A DNA stretch of 37,053 nucleotides, taken from the NCBI RefSeq assembly GCF_000342005.1, contig NZ_AOHO01000049.1:15547-52599 (forward strand), read 5' to 3'. The notes under the pieces are model-generated. The model saw only the letters and a program-made list of their open reading frames with translations, did not search any database and was not told where the DNA came from. The stretch is from Amycolatopsis decaplanina DSM 44594 (GTDB taxonomy: Bacteria; Actinomycetota; Actinomycetes; Mycobacteriales; Pseudonocardiaceae). The position numbers and the translations under genes were made by a program. How positions within the stretch are numbered: position 1 is the first letter of the stretch; each line of letters begins with the position of its first letter. Below, in pieces: positions 23,734-30,173 of this stretch.

Positions 23734-24000
23734 TCAGGCGTCGAGATCGGTCGCCACCAGCTCGGCGATGGCGTCGACGGCCGCCTCGGCCCCCTCACCC
23801 TCGGCACTGATGATGACCTCGTCGCCGTAGCCGGCGGCGAGCGTCATCAGGTTCAGTACGCTGCCGGCCGCGACCGGGTCACCGCCCGCCTTGGCGATGT
23901 GCACCGCGACGGGCTGCGCCGCGGCCGCCTTGGCGACCGTCGCCGCGGGCCTGGCGTGCAGGCCCACCTTGCTGGCCACGGTGACGCGTTTCTCCGGCAT
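23734..24000 (-). CDS. ptsH: Phosphocarrier protein HPr
   Basis: This 88-residue general PTS protein passes phosphate from enzyme I to EIIA. The phosphorylated histidine is His15 in SKVGLHARPAATV, and the regulatory-site serine region is GSVLNLMTLAA (Ser47). Length and both motifs are normal for HPr. It lies 40 bases downstream of the EIIC gene on the same strand and is probably the last gene of the dasR-EIIC-ptsH transcript, followed by a strong hairpin. Enzyme I (ptsI) is not in this window, so it must be encoded elsewhere. Confidence 0.96.
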   Translation of the reverse strand: MPEKRVTVASKVGLHARPAATVAKAAAAQPVAVHIAKAGGDPVAAGSVLNLMTLAAGYGDEVIISAEGEGAEAAVDAIAELVATDLDA

Positions 24001-24040
24001 GTTCTTTCCCTTTCGTGCCTTGGGTTCTGTGAAGCTGAAA

Positions 24041-25297
24041 CTACTTGACGGGCTTCGCCGCGGTGGCTTCGAGATCGGCCTCGATCGAGTCGTCCTCGCG
24101 GCCGGGGGTCCGCAGGTTCCACTTCTTGATCACGAAGCGGAAGATCACGTAGTAGATGACCCCGTAGGCCAGGCCGATCGGGATGAGCAGCCAGACGTTG
24201 CTGCTCGCCGCCGGGAGACTGCTGTTGAGCCCGAAGTCGATCGCACCGGCGGAGAAGCCGAAGCCGAGGTGGATGTCGAGCGCGTTGACCAGCGCCAGCG
24301 ACGTACCGGTCAGGACCGCGTGGATCAGGTACAGCGGCCACGCGACGTACATGAACGAGAACTCGATCGGCTCGGTGACACCGGTCAGGAACGAGGTCAG
24401 CGCACCGGCGATCATCACACCGCCGACGATCTTCTTCTGGCTGGGCTTCGCGCTCTGCCAGATCGCCAGCGCCGCGGCGGGGATGGCGAACATGAAGATC
24501 GGGAAGAACCCGGTCATGAAGGTGCCGCGGGTGGGGTCACCCTTGAAGAACTCGGTCAGGTCGCCACCGTCGAAGATGAACCACACCGGCACGTTCAGCA
24601 GCTGGTGCAGACCGACCGGGATCAGCAGCCGGTTGAGGAACCCGTAGATACCGCCACCGACCACGGGAGAGCCGGTGACCGCCTCGCCGGCGGCCTGGAT
24701 GCCATCGTTGACCCAGTGGAAGACCAGGCCCAGCGGCACCGCGAGGACCAGCAGCACCAGGGCGGTGATGATCGGCACGAACCGGCGGCCGCCGAAGAAG
24801 GCCAGGTACGGCGGCAGCTTGATGCGATAGAACTTCTGCCACAGCAGCGCGGTGACCAGACCGACGATCACACCGGCCAGCACGCTGTAGGGCCATTTGA
24901 TCGGGTTGAGCATCAGGCCCGCAGGCTTCTCGGGGTTCCAGCCGGGAAGCTCGTCGAACGGCGCGAAGACGCGAAGAACGCTGGTGAACACGAAGAAGCC
25001 GACCACGGCCGCGAGACCGGTGGCACCGTCGCTCTTCCGGGCGAAACCGACCGCGATACCCACCGCGAACAGGAGGGGCAGCCAGTTGAACAGCGAATCC
25101 CCCGCGGCACCGATGGCCGCCGCGACTTTGATCCAGCCGAGGCCGTCCGCGCCGAGCAGGTCAGGCTGGCCGAGCCTGGAGAGGAGTGCGGCGGCGGGAA
25201 GAGCGGCGATGGGGAGCATGAGGCTGCGGCCGAAGCGCTGGAGCCCGGCCAGTCCCTTGCCCTTGCTCTTCGCCCCCTCCGCGGTGGTGGAGCTCAT
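24041..25297 (-). CDS. PTS EIIC permease, N-acetylglucosamine/glucose type
   Basis: This 418-residue membrane permease belongs to the glucose/GlcNAc PTS family. It transports a sugar, probably N-acetylglucosamine given its neighbours, while EIIB phosphorylates it. About ten hydrophobic segments are visible. Family motifs include GRSLMLPIAALPAAALL at the start, HQLLNVPVWFIF, and ITEP-type GVTEPIEFSFMYVAWP. EIIA and EIIB are not fused but encoded separately at 26316-27004, as in Streptomyces nagE2/nagF/crr. ATG at 25297 overlaps the stop of the GntR gene (ATGA) and follows GGAGGT; upstream in-frame codons belong to the antisense of the regulator. Substrate is inferred from context. Confidence 0.92.
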   Translation of the reverse strand: MSSTTAEGAKSKGKGLAGLQRFGRSLMLPIAALPAAALLSRLGQPDLLGADGLGWIKVAAAIGAAGDSLFNWLPLLFAVGIAVGFARKSDGATGLAAVVGFFVFTSVLRVFAPFDELPGWNPEKPAGLMLNPIKWPYSVLAGVIVGLVTALLWQKFYRIKLPPYLAFFGGRRFVPIITALVLLVLAVPLGLVFHWVNDGIQAAGEAVTGSPVVGGGIYGFLNRLLIPVGLHQLLNVPVWFIFDGGDLTEFFKGDPTRGTFMTGFFPIFMFAIPAAALAIWQSAKPSQKKIVGGVMIAGALTSFLTGVTEPIEFSFMYVAWPLYLIHAVLTGTSLALVNALDIHLGFGFSAGAIDFGLNSSLPAASSNVWLLIPIGLAYGVIYYVIFRFVIKKWNLRTPGREDDSIEADLEATAAKPVK

Positions 25298-26082
25298 CGG
25301 GTACCTCCGTAGTGAGGATGGTGACCGGAATCCGGGGTGTTCCGGTCCAGCTGCATGGTGACCTGGTAGTGATCGCCCCGGTACCAGGAAGTCATGTCTT
25401 CGATCGGTTCCCCGTTGACGCTGGAGACCCGGCGGAAGACAAGAAGCGGACTGCCGGCGCGCATGCCGAGCAGGCGTGCCGTTTCGCGATCCGCGGATTC
25501 GGCCCAGACCGTCTGCCACGCGTGATCCGGGCGCAGGTCGTACGACTGGGCGAGTTGGACGTACAACGATCGGGTGAGATCGAGGTCGAGCAGACCGGGC
25601 ATCCGGCCCGCGTGATACCAGCCGCGTTCGACCGCCAGCGGCACCCCGTCGGCGCGGCGGAGCCGCACCAGGCGATGCGCCGGGGTCCCGGCGGGCAGGC
25701 CGAGGGCGTGCGCCGAGGGGGCGGGCGGGACCTCGGTGGCGGTCTTGACGACCTCCGTGGTCGGGGTCATCCCGCGGCGGCGCATGTCCTCGGTGAAGGA
25801 CATCAGGTAGAGCTGCAGTTCCATCCGCCTCGCGGCGGTGAACGTCCCCTTGCCGCGCACGCGGGACAAGAGCCCTTCTTCGACCAGCTTGCCGATCGCC
25901 GAGCGGACCGTGAGCCTCGACACCTGGTAGGTCTCGGCGAGGTCACGTTCCGAGGGGATCGGCGAGCCGGGGGGTAGCTCACGCTCCACCGTGCGGCGCA
26001 GAATCTCCCGCAGCTGGGCGTGCTTGGGCGTCGGTCCGTTGATCACACGGTCGGACGGCGGCAGCTGCGCCGAAGCGCTCAT
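25294..26082 (-). CDS. GntR/HutC family regulator, DasR-like
   Basis: This 262-residue regulator has an N-terminal GntR winged helix (LREILRRTVERELPPGSPIPSERDLAETY, SRLTVRSAIGKLVEEGLL, GKGTF) and a C-terminal UTRA effector domain (PAHRLVRLRRADGVPLAVERGWY, PLLVFRRVSSVNGEPIEDMTSWYRGD). It resembles DasR, the global repressor of chitin and GlcNAc use in actinomycetes, whose release is triggered by GlcN-6-P. ATG at 26082 has AAAGGA eleven bases upstream; a GTG at 26091 is too close to that site. It is translationally coupled to EIIC, so the regulator and the permease it probably controls are made together. A dre-like palindrome lies 73 bp upstream of the start. The DasR identity is by resemblance and context. 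Confidence 0.87.
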   Translation of the reverse strand: MSASAQLPPSDRVINGPTPKHAQLREILRRTVERELPPGSPIPSERDLAETYQVSRLTVRSAIGKLVEEGLLSRVRGKGTFTAARRMELQLYLMSFTEDMRRRGMTPTTEVVKTATEVPPAPSAHALGLPAGTPAHRLVRLRRADGVPLAVERGWYHAGRMPGLLDLDLTRSLYVQLAQSYDLRPDHAWQTVWAESADRETARLLGMRAGSPLLVFRRVSSVNGEPIEDMTSWYRGDHYQVTMQLDRNTPDSGHHPHYGGTR

Positions 26083-26154
26083 GACGGTCACCGTCCTTTC
26101 GGGCCGGTCGGTTGGGTAACCCGTACTCGCATCTGGTCCGGAAGATTGGTACGT

Positions 26155-26170
26155 TCCGGTCTAGACCAAT
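26155..26170. promoter_or_regulatory. dre-like DasR site between divergent PTS transcripts
   Basis: The 16-mer TCCGGTCTAGACCAAT has the perfect palindromic core GGTCTAGACC of the DasR consensus, with deviations only near the ends. It lies between the DasR-like gene (start 26082, minus strand) and the EIIB gene (start 26316, plus strand). One site could thus control both arms and autoregulate the repressor. Confidence 0.65.
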
Positions 26171-26315
26171 GATCCGATGGGGCAGGATGCTCCGTCGCAC
26201 GAGCGGGTGTCAACCACCGTTACGCGTTCGTGGCCAGGGATCGGGTGCGAGTCGGCGAACGGCGTAGTAGAGCTGGTTCGCATGTGGGAAACCGACAGGG
26301 AACAAGGAGACCACG

Positions 26316-26552
26316 ATGGCGGATGACAGGCCGGAAAAGATCCTCGCGGCGCTCGGCGGTGCCGACAACGTCATCGAGGTGGAGGGGTGCATCACCCGGC
26401 TCCGCTGTGAGCTCGAAGACATGAGCCTGCTCGACGAAGCGGCACTGAAGGCCGCCGGCGCGATGGGCGTCGTGCGCATGGGGGCCGGTGTCCAGGTCAT
26501 CGTGGGGCCCGAGGCCGACACGATCGCCAGCGACATCGAGGATCTGCTGTGA
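26316..26552 (+). CDS. PTS EIIB protein, glucose/GlcNAc type
   Basis: This 78-residue stand-alone EIIB domain receives phosphate from EIIA on Cys25 (VEGCITRLRCELED) and hands it to the incoming sugar at the EIIC permease. The remaining conserved elements KAAGAMGVVRMGAGVQVIVG are present. ATG at 26316 follows AAGGAG. It corresponds to NagF-like EIIB of Streptomyces. Its stop overlaps the GTG of the EIIA gene (GTGA), so equal amounts of the two are likely. Confidence 0.94.
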   Translation: MADDRPEKILAALGGADNVIEVEGCITRLRCELEDMSLLDEAALKAAGAMGVVRMGAGVQVIVGPEADTIASDIEDLL

Positions 26553-27004
26553 GTCTCGAGATCCTCAGCCCGGTGGCCGGTAAGACGACCGCTATGACCG
26601 AAGTGCCCGATCCGGTGTTCGCGGAGGCGATGGTCGGTCCCGGCATCGCGGTCCTGCCCTCGGGCGGGCGCCAGGACGCGGTCGCACCGGTGGACGGGAC
26701 GGTCGTGACCCTGCACCCGCATGCCTTCGTGGTGGCCACCGAAGACGGCCGCGGCGTGCTGGTCCACCTGGGGATCGACACGGTGAAGCAGAAGGGCGAG
26801 GGTTTCACGCTCCACGTCGTCAAGGGTGAGACCGTCCGCGCCGGGCAGCCGGTCGTCGGCTGGGACCCCGACGCGGTCAAGGCCGCGGGCTACTCGCCGA
26901 TCGTGCCCGTGGTGGCGCTGGACGCGAAGGCGGAAGTCCTTTCCGGACTGCTCACCGGCGGCGACGTCGAGGCCGGCGACCCGATTTTTACCTGGGACAG
27001 CTGA
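26549..27004 (+). CDS. PTS EIIA protein, glucose type (Crr-like)
   Basis: This 151-residue EIIA-Glc homologue is phosphorylated by HPr. Its active-site histidine is His73 in GVLVHLGIDTVK, with the assisting histidine at His58 in LHPHAFVVA, and the beta-sandwich opening is ILSPVAGK. Besides sugar phosphorylation, EIIA-Glc proteins often act as regulators, but actinobacterial roles are less clear. GTG at 26549 overlaps the EIIB stop. A strong hairpin at 27016-27058 follows. Confidence 0.94.
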   Translation: MSLEILSPVAGKTTAMTEVPDPVFAEAMVGPGIAVLPSGGRQDAVAPVDGTVVTLHPHAFVVATEDGRGVLVHLGIDTVKQKGEGFTLHVVKGETVRAGQPVVGWDPDAVKAAGYSPIVPVVALDAKAEVLSGLLTGGDVEAGDPIFTWDS

Positions 27005-27015
27005 AAGCTCGGAAA

Positions 27016-27058
27016 AAGGGTCCCTTTAGGACGGAATTCGCGTCCTGAAGGGACCCTT
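27016..27058. terminator. Bidirectional terminator between EIIA and Rieske genes
   Basis: 18-base arms (27016-27033 and 27041-27058) around a seven-base loop GAATTCG are complementary except for one T:G pair, which becomes U-G in RNA. Both flanking genes, EIIA on plus and Rieske on minus, end within 12 bases. It therefore probably ends transcripts from both sides. A run of five A before and short T runs inside fit either direction. Confidence 0.75.
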
Positions 27059-27068
27059 CGCGCGTTTC

Positions 27069-27497
27069 TCAGGCCGTGACGACCTGGCCGTTCGTGACCT
27101 TGACCGCGATCGAGGGCAGCGGCTGGTCCGCCGGTCCCTTTTTGACCGCGCCGGTCGCGGCGTCGAAGATCGAGTTGTGACAGGGACATTTGAGCTCCGC
27201 GCCCTCCGGGACGACCGCGCACCCCTGGTGCGTGCAGATCGCGCTGAACGCGGCCGCCGTGCCTTCGGCGGTCCTGGTGACGATGACGTCCTTGCCATCG
27301 GCGGTCTTGGTGGCCTTCGCCTGGCCGACCGCGATGTCGGAGAGCGCGGTCAAGGTCTCGCCCGGCGCCGCGGCGGTCGAACCGGGCGGCGTGCTGTCGC
27401 TTCCGCAGGCCGTGAGGGCCACGGCCCCGACGGCCGCGCCGGCGACGGCGGCGCCGGTGGTCAGGACGGTGCGGCGGGAGTGCAGTTCGGCAGTCAT
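27069..27497 (-). CDS. Rieske [2Fe-2S] lipoprotein, Tat-exported
   Basis: This 142-residue electron-transfer protein has a twin-arginine signal (SRRTVLTTGAAVAG) ending in a lipobox LTAC with Cys31 as the lipidated residue, so it should sit outside on the membrane. The Rieske boxes are CTHQGC (Cys88, His90 ligands; Cys93 disulfide) and CPCH (Cys104, His107 ligands; Cys106 disulfide). The partner redox protein is unknown. The ATG at 27497 lies only seven bases after a CGTGTG element, so its transcript is probably leaderless. The promoter mirrors that of the divergent sigma-factor operon. Confidence 0.93.
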   Translation of the reverse strand: MTAELHSRRTVLTTGAAVAGAAVGAVALTACGSDSTPPGSTAAAPGETLTALSDIAVGQAKATKTADGKDVIVTRTAEGTAAAFSAICTHQGCAVVPEGAELKCPCHNSIFDAATGAVKKGPADQPLPSIAVKVTNGQVVTA

Positions 27498-27504
27498 GCC
27501 CCTA

Positions 27505-27532
27505 CACACGGCCGGAACCGCCATCCGGTTCA
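27505..27532 (-). promoter_or_regulatory. Putative SigL-type ECF promoter of the Rieske gene
   Basis: Reading the minus strand gives TGAACC (27532-27527), 16 bases, CGTGTG (27510-27505), then seven bases to the ATG. This fits the TGAACC-N16-CGT pattern reported for mycobacterial SigL. The closeness to the start codon implies a leaderless mRNA. The -35 box lies within the inverted repeat CCGGTTCAAT / ATTGAACCGG shared with the opposite promoter. Confidence 0.6.
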
Positions 27533-27558
27533 ATTTCGCCGGCCATCGGGTGCCGGAT

Positions 27559-27586
27559 TGAACCGGGAGGCCCGCTTTTCCGTGTT
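27559..27586 (+). promoter_or_regulatory. Putative SigL-type ECF promoter of the membrane protein/sigma/anti-sigma operon
   Basis: TGAACC (27559-27564), 16 bases, then CGTGTT (27581-27586), 42 bases before the first start of the operon at 27629. The spacing and both boxes equal those of the divergent Rieske promoter. Autoregulation by the ECF factor encoded at 27994 is the simplest reading. Confidence 0.6.
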
Positions 27587-27628
27587 CAAAGGCATGGGGG
27601 AACCGAACACGCGGAAAGAGATACGGAC

Positions 27629-27997
27629 ATGATCCGGTGGTTGTTGCGGGCGGTGGTGGCGGCGGGCCTGCTCGGCTCGGCGTGGGTGCATTACGTCGTA
27701 TGGCAGGACTGGGCCTCGGAAACGGATGTGGTCGGCCCGCTCTTCCTGGTGAACGTCGTCGCGGGCGTGGTCATCGCGGTCGCCGTCCTGGTCTGGCGCC
27801 ACTGGCTTCCCGTGCTCGCGGCGATCGGTTTCGGCTTGGCCACACTGGGTGCGTACGTGCTCTCGCTGACCACAGGGTTCTTCGGCGTCTCGGAGCGCTT
27901 CACCACCCAGGCCGAACTGTGGGGCCTGATCACCGAAGTGGCTTGCGTGGTCTTCGCCCTCCCACTGCTCCTCAACCGTGAACGCGCGGATCGGTGA
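27629..27997 (+). CDS. Four-helix membrane protein in ECF sigma operon
   Basis: This 122-residue integral membrane protein has four predicted helices: RAVVAAGLLGSAWVHYVVW, LFLVNVVAGVVIAVAVLVW, LPVLAAIGFGLATLGAYVL and LITEVACVVFALPLLL. Short loops and a charged C-terminus (NRERADR) complete it. I recognise no specific family. ATG at 27629 follows GGAAAGAG. It is the first gene of the operon and overlaps the ECF sigma start (GTGA), so it is co-produced with that factor. It may be part of the sensed or protected membrane process. Confidence 0.83.
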   Translation: MIRWLLRAVVAAGLLGSAWVHYVVWQDWASETDVVGPLFLVNVVAGVVIAVAVLVWRHWLPVLAAIGFGLATLGAYVLSLTTGFFGVSERFTTQAELWGLITEVACVVFALPLLLNRERADR

Positions 27998-28506
27998 AGG
28001 AATTCGCGGAGGACCGGCTGATGCGGGCTTTGCACGACGAGCACGCGGCGGCGCTCTGGTCCTACGCACTGCACCTCACCAGCGGTGACCGGGTCCGCGC
28101 GGAGGACGTCGTCCAGGAGACGCTGCTGAGGGCCTGGCGCAACGCCAAGGTGCTCGACCAGTCCGAAGGATCGGCGCGGGGCTGGCTGTTCACCGTGGCC
28201 AGACGGATCGCCATCGACGACTGGCGTGCTTCCGAGGCGCGTCCGGAGGTGGTGACCGGCCAACCGCCCGAAACGTCGGTCGCGGACGGCACCGAACGGG
28301 CGGTTCAGGGCTGGCTGGTCGCCGAAGCCCTCGGTGAGCTCTCGCCGAGACACCGGGACGTCCTCGTCCTGTGCTATTTCCAGGGTTACTCCGTCGCCGA
28401 CGCCGCGAAGCGGCTCGGTGTGGCCGAAGGGACGATCAAGTCGCGGACGCACTACGCGTTGCGGGCGTTGCGGCTGATATTGGAGGAAAGAGGGGTGACT
28501 CAATGA
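27994..28506 (+). CDS. ECF sigma factor, SigL-like
   Basis: This 170-residue extracytoplasmic-function sigma factor has only regions 2 and 4. Region 2 is LHDEHAAALWSYALHLTSGD through RAEDVVQETLLRAWRN, with RGWLFTVARRIAIDDWR. Region 4 is ELSPRHRDVLVLCYFQGYSV, then DAAKRLGVAEGTIKSRTHYALRAL. It directs RNA polymerase to a small regulon, probably including its own operon and the divergent Rieske gene. GTG at 27994 overlaps the preceding stop; ATG at 28021 is a shorter alternative. Its stop overlaps the anti-sigma ATG, ensuring matched amounts. The SigL-like label rests on the anti-sigma type and promoter motif. Confidence 0.93.
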   Translation: MKEFAEDRLMRALHDEHAAALWSYALHLTSGDRVRAEDVVQETLLRAWRNAKVLDQSEGSARGWLFTVARRIAIDDWRASEARPEVVTGQPPETSVADGTERAVQGWLVAEALGELSPRHRDVLVLCYFQGYSVADAAKRLGVAEGTIKSRTHYALRALRLILEERGVTQ

Positions 28507-29132
28507 CCGACCCCTTCGCCACCTACGACGCGGCTTACGTGCTCGGGGCGTTGTCCCCGGAAGACCGGTCCGCCTACGAGAAACACCTTCGCGTCTGCGA
28601 CCGGTGCGCGGCATCCGTGCGCGACCTGGCCGGAATCCCCGGATTGCTCGCCCAGGCGGGCGCCCCCGCGCTGCCGGAGGACGAACCGGCGCCCTCGCCG
28701 GACCTGCTGCCCGCCGTGCTCGAACGGGTCCGCCGGGGAAGGCGGATCCAACGCGCGATCACCACCACCGCGGCCGGGGTGGCCGTCGCCGCCGGCGTGG
28801 CACTCGCGGTCGTCCTGACCGGGCCGATCGCGGCGACGGGCGACCCGATGACCCCGCTCGGCGACTATCCGGTGACCGCCGAAGTCGCCCTGTCCGCCAC
28901 GGGCAGCGGCACGAAGGTCGACATGACGTGCAGCTACGGCGGCAACCGCACCGGGGACTACATCCTGGTCGCCGTCGGCGCCGACGGCGGCACCAGCGAA
29001 CTCGCGTCCTGGCGCGCGATGCCCAAGGACACCGCGCACATCGTGGTCGGCACCGCGATGCGTGCCGGGGACATCAAGGCGCTGGAGATCCGCACGCCCT
29101 CGGGCCTCCCGCTGCTGCGGATGAACCCCTGA
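28503..29132 (+). CDS. Zinc-binding anti-sigma factor (ZAS family, RslA/RskA-like)
   Basis: This 209-residue membrane anti-sigma factor has an N-terminal zinc domain with the ZAS motif (His28, Cys32, Cys35 in KHLRVCDRCAA), one transmembrane helix (~78-100, TTTAAGVAVAAGVALAVVL) and an extracellular beta-rich domain of the RskA type ending IRTPSGLPLLRMNP. In RslA-type proteins oxidation of the cysteines releases zinc and the bound sigma factor, so the operon may respond to redox stress. ATG at 28503 overlaps the sigma stop (ATGA). The gene-free hairpin patch follows. Confidence 0.92.
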   Translation: MTDPFATYDAAYVLGALSPEDRSAYEKHLRVCDRCAASVRDLAGIPGLLAQAGAPALPEDEPAPSPDLLPAVLERVRRGRRIQRAITTTAAGVAVAAGVALAVVLTGPIAATGDPMTPLGDYPVTAEVALSATGSGTKVDMTCSYGGNRTGDYILVAVGADGGTSELASWRAMPKDTAHIVVGTAMRAGDIKALEIRTPSGLPLLRMNP

Positions 29133-29514
29133 TCCCGGCGTCATGACAGGCCTTCGGCGCCGGACCCGAGCCACCTAAGTACATGAAGGCCCCCTTCCTT
29201 GCGCCTAGGTACATGAAGGGGGCCTTCACGTACTCGCCGAGCGTCGCGCCGTCGGCCGAGCATCTCGCTGCCTGCGGAAGCTGAAGGACGCTTTCCCCGC
29301 ATGCCATGCGACGGAAGCTCCCTTCGCCGCGTGAGACGCGGCGAAAGTCCCCTTCAGTCGCCGTTACTGCTTCCGCCGCCGTCGCGCGTCACGTGCGTGA
29401 ACGGTCCGTTCACGACTTCCGCACCCACGCCCCACCTGCCGAAAGTGCGTGAAAGTCCCTGTCACGAAAAGAAATCCTTGCCTCCCGTCGAACCACGGGC
29501 GCACTCTTGATCTT
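29133..29514. other. Gene-free patch with four hairpins and degenerate repeats
   Basis: No gene is supported here. From left to right are a 55-bp hairpin (29179-29233), a 10-bp stem TTCGCCGCGT / ACGCGGCGAA (29323-29345), a 9-bp stem CGTGAACGG / CCGTTCACG (29396-29414), and a weaker relative near 29443-29466. Short motifs of the types GAAGG...CCCCTT and GCGAAAGTCCCCTT recur, so the patch looks like a pile-up of related repeat elements. The first hairpin probably ends the sigma/anti-sigma transcript. Confidence 0.65.
29179..29233. repeat. Hairpin repeat, GTACATGAAGG type
   Basis: 19-base arms, GTACATGAAGGCCCCCTTC and its complement with one mismatch, surround an inner segment that repeats part of the left arm as GGTACATGAAGG. 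It shares TGAAGGCC..CCTT with the longer hairpin at 36781. It lies 46 bases past the anti-sigma stop and can serve as its terminator. Confidence 0.75.
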
Positions 29515-30126
29515 GTGTTCACGCCGATCGCCTTCGCGGTGGCGGGCGCCGGATCGGCGCTCGCCACGCGCTCCTGCCTGCGCCGGGCGGGAGCGCCGGT
29601 CACGGCTTGGGCCGCCGCCATCGCGGCGGCGGCGCTCGTCGCGGTCTGGCTGCGGCACCACGCCGGAGCCTGGCCGTCGTGGTGGCTCGCGGTCCCGGCC
29701 GTGTTGACCGTCTTCGCGGTCCCGCTCGTGCTCGCCGACCTGAAGTACCGCCGCCTGCCCGACATCCTGACCCTGCCCGCGTACCCGGCGCTGGCCGTCG
29801 CGCTGGCGGTCGCCGCGCACGGGGGAGGAGCGGCCATCGCGTGGCGGGCCGTGCTGGGCGCGCTGGTCTTCGGCGGGGCGCACGCGTTCGTCCACACGCT
29901 GTCGCCGCGCTCGCTCGGCGCCGGTGACGTGAAACTCGCCGGAAGCCTCGGCGCGGTCCTCGCGGCGACGGGCTGGCCGTCGATCGTGCTCGGTGCCGTC
30001 GCCGCCGCGCTACTGAGCGTGGCGCTCGCGGTGGGCGGACCCCGGCATCCCACGGTGCCGCACGGACCCGGTCTCCTGGTCGCGGCGTGGGCGCTCGCCG
30101 TCTTCGCCGGACCTGGTCCGGGATAG
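29515..30126 (+). CDS. A24-family prepilin peptidase-like membrane protein
   Basis: This 203-residue polytopic protein carries the aspartyl protease signatures of prepilin peptidases: LADLKYRRLPDILTLP (first catalytic Asp) and LGAGDVKLAGSLG (second). About six to seven hydrophobic segments are visible. It lacks the cysteine-rich methyltransferase domain, as do most stand-alone A24 proteins. GTG at 29515 is chosen because it begins the first helix; upstream residues are part of the repeat patch, and there is no good ribosome site. No pilin genes are in the window. A gene of this type between aroE and aroC is common in actinobacteria. It ends 48 bases before aroC. Confidence 0.85.
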   Translation: MFTPIAFAVAGAGSALATRSCLRRAGAPVTAWAAAIAAAALVAVWLRHHAGAWPSWWLAVPAVLTVFAVPLVLADLKYRRLPDILTLPAYPALAVALAVAAHGGGAAIAWRAVLGALVFGGAHAFVHTLSPRSLGAGDVKLAGSLGAVLAATGWPSIVLGAVAAALLSVALAVGGPRHPTVPHGPGLLVAAWALAVFAGPGPG

Positions 30127-30157
30127 CCCGGCCTGTACCGGGGCAGAGAGGAGGTTG

Positions 30158-30172
30158 TGACAGGATCTGTCA
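30158..30172. promoter_or_regulatory. Palindrome TGACAGGATCTGTCA at the aroC start
   Basis: A perfect 6-bp inverted repeat with a three-base spacer ends two bases before the aroC GTG and covers its likely ribosome-binding region. It could be an operator or a small RNA hairpin that limits translation of the aro operon. I know no regulator with this site; it may be chance. Confidence 0.3.
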
Positions 30173-30173
30173 G

